NCBI RefSeq assembly: GCF_000143535.2
Contig: NC_037320.1
Location: forward strand, 2,232,001-2,296,000
DNA: 64,000 nucleotides
Reading direction: 5' to 3'
From: Botrytis cinerea B05.10
Taxonomy: Eukaryota; Ascomycota; Leotiomycetes; Helotiales; Sclerotiniaceae
Below the pieces are notes generated by a model, which searched no databases, had not been told where the DNA came from, and worked only from the letters and a program-made list of their open reading frames with translations. Position numbers and translations under genes: made by a program. Positions 36,731-47,671 of this stretch are shown one piece after another. Every line of letters starts with the position of its first letter. Within the stretch, counting starts at the first letter, position 1.

Positions 36731-36805
36731 CTAATTATTATTCATAGTCGTCGATTCGTTATTGTCGTTGTCATCGTTGTCGTTGTCATCGTTGTCGTTG
36801 CCCAT
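36731..36805 (-). repeat. 15-bp tandem repeat within a 24-codon Asp/Asn frame
   Basis: The plus strand repeats CGTTGTCATCGTTGT at about 36756-36802. Read on the minus strand from an ATG at 36805, it gives a short frame of almost only Asn and Asp, stopping at 36731. It lies about 130 bases past the small secreted protein's predicted stop. It is more likely a repeat in 3' flanking DNA than a gene. Confidence 0.7.
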
Positions 36806-36934
36806 CGTGCAGTCACCAATTATTGATCCATCAAACACAGTCGTACGCAAGAGTAACTGATATAATCAATCCTGCTCTATACAGTCCCACGAGTTTTTTT
36901 AGTGTCTGTTGAAACCCTGCGTGCGATAAAGGGC

Positions 36935-37451
36935 TCATATATCTTCTGTTTGATTCTAATACCATTTATTAGCATTTAAATCGTTCAGATAGAAGGGTTG
37001 TTAAAAAACTTACATCCCTGACGGCATAATCGTAATAACAGTTAACATTGGTCGCAGGGCTGTAGAAAGCCTCTCCAGTGCCTTTGATGGCCGCAGCTGG
37101 GCCCGCAAAACTGCTAATCGTGGCTGATGCAACAATCTCTTGATAAGTAGCCAATGTGGCATTTTTTGGGATAGCGGCTGTCAATCTGAACGGGGATGTG
37201 ACAGAAATCTTGAGGCCTTCAAAGGTAACTGATTTTTTAGAGTTGATGACAGCGACAGCTTGTGGCTCTGGGTAATCTGGGAGGAAATCTGGGTAGTACC
37301 AGAATGCGGAGGCGTAGGAAGCATGTGTGAGATTATTGTAGCAGTTGGCGAGGATATAGAGTTCGGCAGTGTCGCGCTTGACGGCGGGGACAGGAGAGGA
37401 AACAGAGATGGTAGTGAGAGCCAAGAGGCCAGTGATCAATGAGACAAGCAT
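36935..37451 (-). CDS. Small secreted protein, effector-like, unknown function
   Basis: The main exon (37014-37451) plus a probable seven-codon second exon (36935-36955) give 152 residues; without splicing the frame runs on to 36969. A signal peptide is evident (MLVSLITGLLALTTISVSS), followed by a short pro-region ending in KR, a typical Kex2 cleavage site. The mature part has only two cysteines, in LANCYNN and VNCYYDY near the two ends, so one disulfide is plausible. N-glycosylation sequons (NNLT, NATL) are present. The middle is rich in aromatic residues (FWYYPDF). No family is recognised. The architecture suits a cell-wall or host-contact protein, which is inference. Confidence 0.75.
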
Positions 37452-39709
37452 ATTTGGTGTTGGTGGTATGAGGAGGATAAGGCAGGTAAATTTTATTAGG
37501 CGATATATGATGTGACTGAAAAGCAGATAGAATTTAGAATATCGTTTCTGTGATGATGGAGAGGAACATTACGCAGAGAAAACACTACTTTATATAATTC
37601 TCCAGCAACCTGGCTTGAAATTGCAATAGAAAAAGCTCCTTCCGCGAGGAACAAAAGAACCGCCTCGCCCATTATTCTCAGTAATCTAGACTTGATACTC
37701 GTGTCCGAAAATGGCCTGACGAGCTTCGGCACACCAATTGCTAGGTTAGTTCAAGATATCGTAATCGCAAAATCCGCAGTCAGGACATACTTTCAGAGCC
37801 CCACGCCTTCAACGGATGTCAAGGAAACTACAAATCATGAATACCACCATAGAAATCCGTACCTGGAAATCTATCGGCCCACTACCTCTGCTATGGCATC
37901 TCATATCTGCACCGGAGGTTGGAACTAATCTGGCTTGAAAATAGGCTCCGCCTTCCGAGAAACTCGACGTGCAGCCTTCAAAGTACGCCCTCAATCGATA
38001 GAACATTTCTGCACTGCAATGCAATGCAATGCATCTCGCATACATGTAGTACTAGTACTGTGGGCAATTGATTAACTCACTCTATTGCTGCACTTGCGAA
38101 TAGAAATCTTTTCATAGAAGCTGAACCATATGTAGATTGTAACCATTAGGGAAGAGTGTCCGAATGGCTTGCATCTCACTTACAGAATGCTATAGTCTAT
38201 TGAGTCTATTTAAAATATGGAAGAAAACAATCAGGAACGCAATCGATATCACGATTCAGATTTCCCCACCCAAAAACAACCACTTTGGCATTCCTGGACA
38301 AAGAAAACCCGATGGGTAGATGGTCCACTTGCTTACCAGCCTTGAAGAAAAACGTCGGAATTTTCAACCCCCCTGTTTTCGTCCACCTCGGCTTCACCCA
38401 AACAAAATCATGCACCGAAAATATTGATATTTGTACATTCAATTCCAATGCATTCAAGGCATAGCAATTGAATAACTCAGGAGCTCCTAAATATAGGCAT
38501 CTAAACCTCGATTCTAATTTTTGATTGTTTGATTTGATACTGAATATTAGAGAGGGTGTATTCTTAGGCGTCTTGTTTTTTTCGCCCATATGAAGCTCGG
38601 TTACTGGAATTATCCGTTGATTTTTTTCTAACATCTCCACGAAAGATGTATCTACGCCTCTGGAACAAGTATTTGTGGCCGGTGCAGGCTAAAATTTAGT
38701 TGTTCGGAGACAGCACGTACTTGGATGCTGCAAAGTTGTGGCTGCATCGTGTGGCCTGTGTGAATATCTGTGTGTGTTAGTAGCCATGGTATGAAATGTC
38801 GGTCTGGTACAACAGCAGTTCATGGATGGAAAAACCTAGAACAGTATAACTGTTCTGCAGCCCAAAAAATCTTGATAATGAGCTATCTCCGACAAAAATG
38901 GGTCGTCGTCGACTTCGATTCCATGAAAATCGGTGAGTTCCAAATGAAATGCAGTGTCGAATTCCGGCTTGTGGCTGATTGTAGTTGAAGAAAAGTTCAC
39001 GAGAGATCCATCAAATAAACTCCAATGCTGATCGGATCTCGGGTTCTATGAAATTCACGACGGATTGGCGAGATTCACAAGGAATATGCAGGGAATTACT
39101 GCAACGTACTTCATTTGGAAGGTGGGTCTACCCGTCTTCTGACAACGGTTCGAAAATTGCTGTAAGATAGGCTGATTTAATTTCTACAAAGTGCTGCAGT
39201 GGCAACGATATCCGGGAGAGTGGAGTGCGAGTGGGGTGGAAACAAGGAGGCACCGGAAAGGAATTATCTTCAACTTCACTAATATTGATCGTTATCATGT
39301 GTCTAATTTTAGCTACCCAATTTTTCCTTCTGCATTTCAATATATTCATCGGGAACAATTGGTTTTTCGAGATCGATGAATAGGTATTATGTTGAACATG
39401 CCATCCCGGAGAATTCCTATCTTTCTAAGCTCGTCCAAGAATTGAAATTAATCAATCCCGATTGTTGTGAATGATACCAATTTACATGACATCGGATGCT
39501 ACTCATACTCATAGACCACCATCATCGCAACCTTGTGATGTTTGATAGCCCACACTTCATTCTGGAACCTAGAGGCTTTCTGTTCTTGAATTCAAACAGA
39601 ATCTTCGGACCCTTAGACTGTTCGACGTATTGGATTCAGTTTGGTTGTTGAAATAATTCCGTTCGTGAAAGCTCATACCTAGATTGCGTCTGCTATTTTA
39701 TATCCAACC
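37452..39709. other. 2.3-kb gene-poor region
   Basis: Apart from one weak candidate frame at 38206-38640 there is nothing I can support. The stretch lies upstream of the small secreted protein gene, so its promoter lies here. A GCAATGCAATGCAATGC short repeat is at about 38016-38031. Confidence 0.5.
38206..38640 (-). CDS. Doubtful hypothetical protein
   Basis: An uninterrupted 144-codon frame starting with ATG. It has no signal peptide, membrane span or recognised motif, and its composition is unremarkable. A possible exon of a decayed gene. Kept only because it is long for its AT-rich surroundings. Confidence 0.25.
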   Translation of the reverse strand: MEMLEKNQRIIPVTELHMGEKNKTPKNTPSLIFSIKSNNQKLESRFRCLYLGAPELFNCYALNALELNVQISIFSVHDFVWVKPRWTKTGGLKIPTFFFKAGKQVDHLPIGFSLSRNAKVVVFGWGNLNRDIDCVPDCFLPYFK

Positions 39710-40339
39710 CTAAAAACAAGAAAATTTCACAGTGAGATATCCCCAAACCTTCCTAAAGCGACCAAAGAATATATTGCATTTGCCTTCCTCGTCGCCTTCC
39801 CGCCGATCAAGTATCTCAGAGATACTCCTTTGCTTCGCTTCCTCAGCTCCATCTCCTATTGGCATCGGCTCAAGTCCTTTGTCCTCAATACGTCGTTTGT
39901 GAGTATCAAAATTTACATCCTTCAAGATTTTTTTGCCATCCTCTCTGGTTTCTTCCACAAAAGCAACTGATCTTCTCTCTTCGATTCTTGACGTCCTTGA
40001 TCCAAGACTCAATCCAAAACCAAAATCGCGGGCTATGTTTAAGCCAGGTAAGTCGATAATAGGCTGACCAAACGTCTCTTCATCTGGGAGTGAAAGCGTC
40101 AATGACGTTTTAGATCTCAATGCACGCTCTTGTTCTCCAAGTTTGCGCATTTTCACCGGAGAAGGTGGGGATGAAGCTGAGGCATTTGGTGCCAGAGTTT
40201 TAGTTACTTCTCTTGTTTCAGAGAAATATTTGGTGGGACAACTCAATGAAGCCGTATGAAGAAACGAAGCTCCAGGGGTAGACGGTCGAGAACTAATCCA
40301 TGGTGGAGATTTAAGGATTGGAGATTCTGAACCCGTCAT
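39710..40339 (-). CDS. Hypothetical Ser/Pro-rich protein
   Basis: A 209-residue frame with an ATG start. The first 60 residues are Ser/Pro/Thr-rich. A middle part holds charged segments with FGQPIIDLPGLNIARDFGFGLSLGS, and the second half is Lys/Glu-rich (SVAFVEETREDGKKILKDV). No family is recognised and no signal peptide or span is seen. The last ~25 residues (GRFRKVWGYLTVKFSCF) look less like protein and may be read-through of an unspliced 3' intron. Probably a disordered cytosolic or nuclear protein. Confidence 0.55.
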   Translation of the reverse strand: MTGSESPILKSPPWISSRPSTPGASFLHTASLSCPTKYFSETREVTKTLAPNASASSPPSPVKMRKLGEQERALRSKTSLTLSLPDEETFGQPIIDLPGLNIARDFGFGLSLGSRTSRIEERRSVAFVEETREDGKKILKDVNFDTHKRRIEDKGLEPMPIGDGAEEAKQRSISEILDRREGDEEGKCNIFFGRFRKVWGYLTVKFSCF

Positions 40340-40844
40340 ATTCCTGTGTCTTTTTCTTTGCTTCTCCTATGCTGAAATTTGAGATTCCGATTCCGGTGTT
40401 TGTAAAGAGAAGAGCAGGAAAAGTATGATAAATGAGTTCAAACACGAGGCTCATCTGGGTGTTAGAAAAATCTTAACTAAGACATGTTGTGTTGTGTTGA
40501 ACCCATCGATGTTACACATGTCAGTCAATGTCTTTGTCTTGGGAAATTGGTGACGGCGTTCTCCTATGAAAGATCGAAGGTTGTGTAAACCTCCCCCTAA
40601 AACTGCAAGCGGCAATAAGTTAGTATTTTCATATGACTAACAGTGCGATCAAACTAAGCTCAATTTATACCTCACATATCTTTTCATCTCATCAAAAGAA
40701 TTGCCAACACCATTAAAACTTGTCGAAAAGATTCCCACTCAGTCTCCCAGTAGCGGCAATACGCTTTTACTATTTGCTCTGCGAAACTTTACTAGATGAT
40801 ACAGGGTAAGGAATCTCTCCAGTCCGGTAGGTCAAAATGTCACC
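40340..40844. other. Short spacer
   Basis: 5' flank of the hypothetical protein gene and 3' flank of the very large modular gene. No gene seen. Confidence 0.5.
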
Positions 40845-43800
40845 TCACATAACCAATAAACTCTGTATGGCTCCCACACTGATCGCGGTAAAGCTAACCA
40901 TGTAACCCGCGATCGCAAAGGCATCCTGAATACTATGCTTATAAACTGCCCAAAGAATTCCAAGCAGTAAACTTCCAATCCCAAAGACAATAAAAGCAAC
41001 TATCCAAATGCTTTTCATGTCCCAACCTTCCACAAACTCTAGTCCCCAGCCAAAGTTTGTAGGCTGTCCTTTTCTACAAGAAAGCTTCTCCTTCAACTTC
41101 TTAGGGAATCTGTCAAGACACACAGTATCTTCGTCGGCATGATCGGGATGCAGAAAGAGGTGCATGAGATGATTGTCACCAATTGGGGGAATCACTTCGG
41201 GAGGTGCAGGCGAGTAACGATATTCAATGTGGTCGGGAGGTGGTATGACGTCCTTTTGACGCACGTCGATGAGAGAGCTGCGATACATCTCGAAGTGGAC
41301 AAATTTTATCGATTTGAGAGTCTTCAATGATACCAGGTTCAAGAATCGACCTCTCATTGATTTATAATTAGTTCTAAGTGTATTGAAGAGGGATTGATCA
41401 GATTTAGGTTCGAGATTGTGAAGACCCAGCTGCAGGAGTCGAGTAGCGTAGCGGCCAGATGGGTAACATAGAAGAAGATACACATTCTCCACTGGAAGCA
41501 CTATTGGTTCTACCGTATTTGGATTGTTCGAATCGAGTTGATTCTTTGGTGGTTCGTGGGTGGGTAGGCCAGAAGAGAGGCTTTTTCTCGAGGAGTTCGA
41601 AGCCCAGACTGTGAAAATGGAAGATAAGCTATTCGAAAAGGATCTGCTGCAGTCACTGAACCTTGAACTTCGATCTGTACTAGTGTTACCAGATTCGTTA
41701 TTCGTGAGAGCTTGCTTAAGTCGATTTGCTGCTCCAGGACGGAGTTCAGTGAAATCATCATAAATACTATGTCCACATTTCTGCGGTTATTAGTCCATGA
41801 TTGAAAGTTTCTGGGACGACGAATTAAACTCACACAGCGCCATTCAATTCGTGTCTTTCCGAGTGCAACTGGCGGTCTTCCCCATATCGAAATCGCATTA
41901 GAAAATAGTGCCAACCTTTGCCAGATTGATTCGTATATCTCCGACTGTGTCTCTGCTGATGATAGTTCGAGATATTCCAATTCCATGCGCTGAGTTCTAC
42001 CTCCCCTTACATCTTTCGGCGCCTCAACAAGTTCTTCCTTGACATCATCAAGTATTTCGGATAATGGAATTGCTAAGTTGTGTGACTTCGAAGATAAACT
42101 ATTTCGTCGACTGGCTACCATCGGTGTTGATAGAGTCGCCAGCTGTGCTTTTTGTGGATGAATGAAAATCCGTAGTTTCTCCCGAAACAATCCGAAAGCT
42201 TGTGAGTCCTTGACAAATAGTTCAAGATGTTGAAAATCATCTGGAGAATCTTCAGAACTCTCAGATACACTATCCGAATCGTCATCTATGTCCAAATCGC
42301 ACTCCATTTCTGCTTCCTCAATATTCAAAAGATTAGCTGCACCTGAGTCACTGACATTATTTGAATTCTTTTGTCCCTTTTCCTTCCGAAGAGTGCTACA
42401 AATCACATGCGCAGAGTTTCTTGCGCGAAAACGAACAAGATGTGCGGCCTGTCGCTGTTCTCGAGTTTGAGCTTCTTTTCGTAATTCGACGGCAAAGCCC
42501 TTCAATAGACGGCTAAGATTCCGCTCAAATCGTTCCCGAGACATTCCATTTTCCCGCAACGCATCCTCGCAGAGCGACTTTATGGTCGCATCTTCGAGTA
42601 GTAAACGAACTAAGCGGTCAGTCGCAGTCTGAGAGGCCGAGAATGATGACATCGAGGATCCCGTAGCGAGTGACATTGCTGAAAATATACTATCTGCAAC
42701 CGATACTACGGATTCTGTAGCGGAGAACTCGAAGGAGTTGTCGCTTTGATCGTCAGGAATGTCCTCGATGGGCTGTCCCGAACAAGAATCATTGTTTATG
42801 CTATTTTCAGACAATGGAAATGTCGATAGGTTTGAAAATGCCAGGCCTTGATCACTTCGATGGCGCATAAGAAGATCATGAATTGCTTCGATATGGACTT
42901 CTCGATGCATCGCTAATGTTGTTCGTGGCCAACCTTTCCCATGCAATTTGCTGTGGACATCCTTCACCAGCGTTCTTATCGCAAGATCCAGTTCATCACC
43001 CTCCATTTGACCTAGCCATTGTGACTTCTCTAACATTAACTCTGCCAAATCATATGCCGTCTCCGCCAGCTTCTCTTCAATATCCTGCGAGTCAACAGTC
43101 TGTGACTTGGCCGGAACCTCGGGAGTATTTGTCCATTTTTCCACCGATCTTTGATCTTGGGATGGCTTCACAATGTCTTTCAGCCGATCATCAGGCGTAT
43201 GCTGTTTCATACCATCTTGTTCAGCCATAACAGAGTCAGGTACCTTCCGCTTCTTATCTTGGGATATTAGTAAGTTCGTATTCACATCAACATTGGCTCT
43301 ATTCACCTCTTCATGGCTTTCTGTTCCGGGACCATGAATAAGAACAGCCCAATCATGATAATTCTCCGACCGTCGAAGTCTCTTGGCAATACTTGTGTCG
43401 TAAAAGTCTGCACGGCCCTGGTATCCAGCCGAACTATCCTTTGCCTCCAAAGAATATTCAGACTGAGTAAGGTTGTGAGCTTCGCTAGTTGGACTCATGG
43501 ACAGGTGGAATTCATCAGATCGATCAGAACTCAAAGTTTGTTCGTTAGTTGAAGCTGTGAAATCTTTTTGGCTTTCGATGAAGGCAGAATCAAGAACTTC
43601 TGAATTGAACCCATGTTGCCGTTCGTCAGCAACAGCTTTTTGCTTCTCGTTGACCATGATGTCCCTTTCAACGACCATGCTATCCTGTTTCATGTTAATA
43701 CAATTTCAATGAGCATAAAATTCTCCACGTACCGTATACTCTCTACTAGACCCATTGTGTGATTTCTTGATGGGAGACAAACTCGACGAATCACTGGACT

Positions 43801-46245
43801 CTAACTCTGCAATAGTGCGCTCCGCTAGAAAATTTTGCTTCAGAAATTCCCAGCCAAGTTCAGTCAAAGGACGAACATCTTGGATAGTTGTTCTGTATAA
43901 GGGCATATTGACTAGCAAATCTTTGGTCAAAGGCGGATCAAGTTCCGCACAACGTCTCTCAATCTCTGCCCTTCTTTCAGCTCTCAACTCCGCGATTTCG
44001 AGTGTGGTTCTTTCCGGCATGGGCTTTGTGTATCCATACCCATCATGACCTAATTCAGCAGATAGCTGACTTGAACTCTTTCTGTGGGTATCCATGTTTG
44101 ATTGATTACCAACACCGAGCGTTTTACTTTCCATGGCATTCTTCCATTGGGTAAACTCTTCATTACTGAAAGGTTTACTAGCAATTGGAGATTTGGACCC
44201 AGCCGTGGAAGGTGCCTCGTTACCCCTTTCTTTAAGTTCGGCGCTGTCTTTATTCAATCGTGATACAATATCATCTCCACCTTCCGAGATACTCCTATGA
44301 TCACGCAACCAATGTGCCAATTCTGACGAAGAATTCTTTTCAATAGCAGCCATGAAAAACTTGATCTGCGAAGATTTATCAGAAGAGGTAGGGTCGATTC
44401 CGAAGCTCTTCTCGAATTTGAGATAACGGTAGTGACATTGCTCAGCCGTCTTAGTTCCAACTACCGTTGAGACAGCAGACCAATCTTCCAATCCGAGTCT
44501 GGCAATAGTTCGTAGTAAAGAAGCATCTTCGGAGGTAGACCATCGTACAATATTAAATTCATTTTTAGAGCTAACACTGTGCGAATCATCAATGTTTCGA
44601 ATAGCTTTCCCAAGATCTCGAATATTATTGCTGGTAAATTTTCTCGTACCTGTGAGGTTATCCCTGTACTTGGAATCAGATTGCAAGATATTCAATCCTG
44701 GAGCCCCGTCTTTGACTATATCTGGAGATGACTCTACTACCGGAGCAGTCGATTTTCCAAAGAGTCTTTGTGCTTCCTGGAGCTTGCCCTGCTTTTGATA
44801 AACATGGCCGAGCCTGTTTGCCGTATTACGAGTTGTGGGGTGATTGCTTCCCAGATATCTTTCAGAATTAGCTAAAGCTTGAACATACATCTCCTCAGCT
44901 TTAGTCATATCACCCTGCCGGTAATAGATGCGACCGAGGTTATTTATTACAGCATTGATTAGCAATTGCGTAGGACCGCTGGCATTTTGATAACCATTCA
45001 GAGCTCGTAAATACATGTGTTCAGCCTCGACTAGCTTTCCTTGATCGAAATAGACACGAGCAGTATTTTTCACAGTATCAATAGTGGATATATCGTCGGG
45101 ACCTAATTCTCTTTGCTTGGCCTCAAGAGTTTGTAAAAGAGCCTTCTCAGTTTCCATCCATTGCAATTCCGAATCAATATTAGAAATCGCTGCAGCATGC
45201 TCTTTTGACCCATCTGCTTTGAGCTGCTTTGTCCTTCGACGATTCCGGGTATTTGGATCCACCAACAATGGCGTTTCTATGTATTGACGATTTTTCAATC
45301 GTCTTTCCATGTCATCACAAAGTCTATCGATTTCACTTCTAGTTTCGTCCGTTGCAGCATATCTCTTTTGTGTTATACGTCGCTGTAGATCGTCAAATTC
45401 CCTGCGATGACGGCTCTTCATCTCCTCAAAAGTTTCAAAGGCGTCTATTGTCAAATCATCGCGCTCTGACCGAGATATCTCTACAGGAAGTATTTCGCTT
45501 GCTGCGGAAAGCTCTCGGCTATTTTCAGTAACTTGATCTGGATTAGATTGAAATGGTACAGGGCCAACCTCACTATTGACCGCAGAAGGTAGTGCCTCCG
45601 AAGATAATGGTTCGCGTCTAAACTTTATCCGAGTGCCATCATCTGAGTCTAATTCTACAGGATCCAAATGAATTGGAGCTGTTTCCAGCCCTACAAAATC
45701 GCGAGGTTTCGGTTCACGATGGGAGGAAGAGAGATCGTATCTTTGCATTCTGAACGGAATGCTAGAAGCTTTGACTTCCTCTGAATGCTGCTCGTATCCA
45801 GTCTTTTTGCAATTTGTGGATATATGTTTCTAGTTATAAGTCAGATTCGACGGATTCGATTTGGAGTTTCGGGTATACTAGCTTCAAGATCATCATTTGT
45901 TGGAAACATTCCCTCACATTTATCACAGTTGAAGGCCAGCCCAGTCGCATGCTTGTATTTGTGCCATTGCAGATCTTTAGCCCTATAAAATGAACGAGGG
46001 CATCGATCACATTCAAAGGGGAGCGGCAATTCCACGTAGTCTGTCTGGATATCGGAGCGCATTGCCTGAAAATCGCCATTGTGACTATTGGCTGAATCAC
46101 GAAGAGTGTCTGATGCAGTGCCGTGTGAGGCTCCACGCCATCGATCTCCCGCTCTATCACCGTCATCAAAATGAATCACGTGGTCCTTCACCTCTGGTAA
46201 TGCCTCCGGCAATGGCTCCGGAAACGGTAAATCAGCGTCAGACAT
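40845..46245 (-). CDS. Giant modular protein: C2H2 finger, TPRs, SANT/Myb domain, membrane hairpin
   Basis: Four exons (45879-46245, 43733-45780, 41834-43684, 40845-41780) join in phase to 1733 residues. Residues 79-99 form a C2H2 zinc finger (C79, C82, H95, H99). A second finger starts at C107/C110 but lacks its His pair. A coiled-coil-like charged region lies near 238-293, and three tetratricopeptide repeats of kinesin-light-chain type lie near 336-465 (e.g. AEHMYLRALNGYQ, AEEMYVQALANSE). A SANT/Myb-like domain (RWSTSEDASLLRTI...WSAVSTVVGTKTAEQC) is near 533-579. The remaining ~1000 residues are largely disordered and acidic, then WRCKCGHSIYDDFTEL spans the last intron at about 1420-1432. 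Two hydrophobic helices close the protein (about 1675-1733). Nucleic-acid binding and membrane anchoring in one chain is unusual, and no function is known to me. The individual exons are solid; the first intron (98 nt) is the weakest link. Confidence 0.8.
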
Positions 46246-47050
46246 CGAGGAAGCTGACAATCACAGTTCCGACATGTGATACGAGCGTTAGTGAATCTAG
46301 GGAAGTTTGATAAACGACGAACGTTTAAAGCAACAAGGTCGATGGTTAAGATGATGTGTAAACCATAGGTGGGGGGATGAGTACGATTTCTTCAGCCGCC
46401 GAACGCTTACATGCATTACATGGGGCTGTGTGGAGTGCAAGGCCGGTTGAGGGCGAAAAGGACTCGTCATTATGCCCAATCGGTGATCATCAAGTCAAAA
46501 TACTGTAATTAAGCAGTTACATTGACGATTGATGAAGATCATAGAGTCATCAGATAAACCAAAAAATGTTTGGTTCTGGGGCAAGGAGACGAGTGAACTG
46601 GTGAGCAAATCATTCGAATGTAATGTTAGGCAGTATGTCCTCCGGTGAAATTAAACTTGCAGGGAAACTTGTTCTGGAACGCAATCATTATCAATAGAAG
46701 ATAGTTATAGAAAGATTGCAGTCTTTCTATTAGATATAATAGGAAAGATTCCGAAAGATGCATAAATTTCTGATCATGGATTTTTGGTTTATGGGAATTG
46801 TTGTTGCTGTTGGAAAGACGTGCCGAGATTATCTTTTAGGCTTTGATTCATTCTGTCTGTCGGTGCGAGTTTATGGCGCTAGCGAGAGCCAAGGTAAGCT
46901 TAATTACCACCGTCTCCAAAATCTACTTTCCGCACATGTTGTAACTTATACATACAGTTACATCAATTTCCATTATTTTCATACTCATCCCTCATCAATA
47001 TTTCGATCGTGATTATCTCATCCTGTATTGCAATTCTAGCAGTTCATACA
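46246..47050. other. Spacer upstream of the giant gene
   Basis: It holds the promoter of the giant gene. No gene is supported; AT-rich in its middle part. Confidence 0.5.
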
Positions 47051-47134
47051 GAGTGGCCAGGAAGAGGGATTGCAAGCTTGGAAGCGAGTGAGAAGGGAAG
47101 AAAGCTGTATAAGAAGATGGGATTTGAACATGTA
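47051..47134 (+). pseudogene. Remnant of a GNAT N-acetyltransferase
   Basis: The plus frame reads EWPGRGIASLEASEKGRKL then YKKMGFEHV. This matches the C-terminal half of GNAT enzymes: the acetyl-CoA loop RGIG followed by LEAS..G..LYKKMGFE. In intact members about 15 residues separate these two blocks, and here they are joined directly. No upstream exon with the rest of the fold is visible. This is most simply a deleted, dead copy. Confidence 0.6.
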
Positions 47135-47671
47135 TCGAACAACATACTTACAAATGATGTCTGTTTGATCTCCATCGTTGCAGCGAGAACACACTCACAA
47201 CTTTAGGAGTCAACGTTCGTATCAAAATAGATGGATGATTCTTCCACTCGGAATATTAGAAATCCGGATGATTATCCTGATATGGAGCGGAACGCCTTTT
47301 TGCTATAAGAATAAATGGTACTGGTACGGAGAATCATGCCCCAATATGACATTTGAATGCCCCCAGCTTATTCTTTGACTTGATTTCTCCATTACAAGTG
47401 GTCATCATCAATAGATAATTGGCTTCGCCAACTCAATGGGTGTGAATAGGCGCAAATGTTAATCGGGCGCAGTAAGCCACATTTTACATCAGAATAATGG
47501 ACCATGATAAGCAGAAGATGTTGTTATATATTCAACCTGAAGCTCAAATGTCGGTCGGCAAATTTCGTTAGCAACATGCAATTGATATCATGTTTAAATG
47601 ATCTCTGAAAATTCTTCCATTCAATTTGCATTCACAGTCGTTCGTTTCATCATATCGAGTTTTTTGTTAAA
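47135..47671. promoter_or_regulatory. 5' flank of the DOMON-b561 gene
   Basis: About 540 bases upstream of the plus-strand ATG at 47672. No specific motif identified. Confidence 0.4.

Noticed and set aside
38151..38185. Short stretch resembling a tRNA-Ser D-arm
   Set aside because: No matching anticodon arm or T-arm (GGTTCGAATCC-like) follows at the right spacing.
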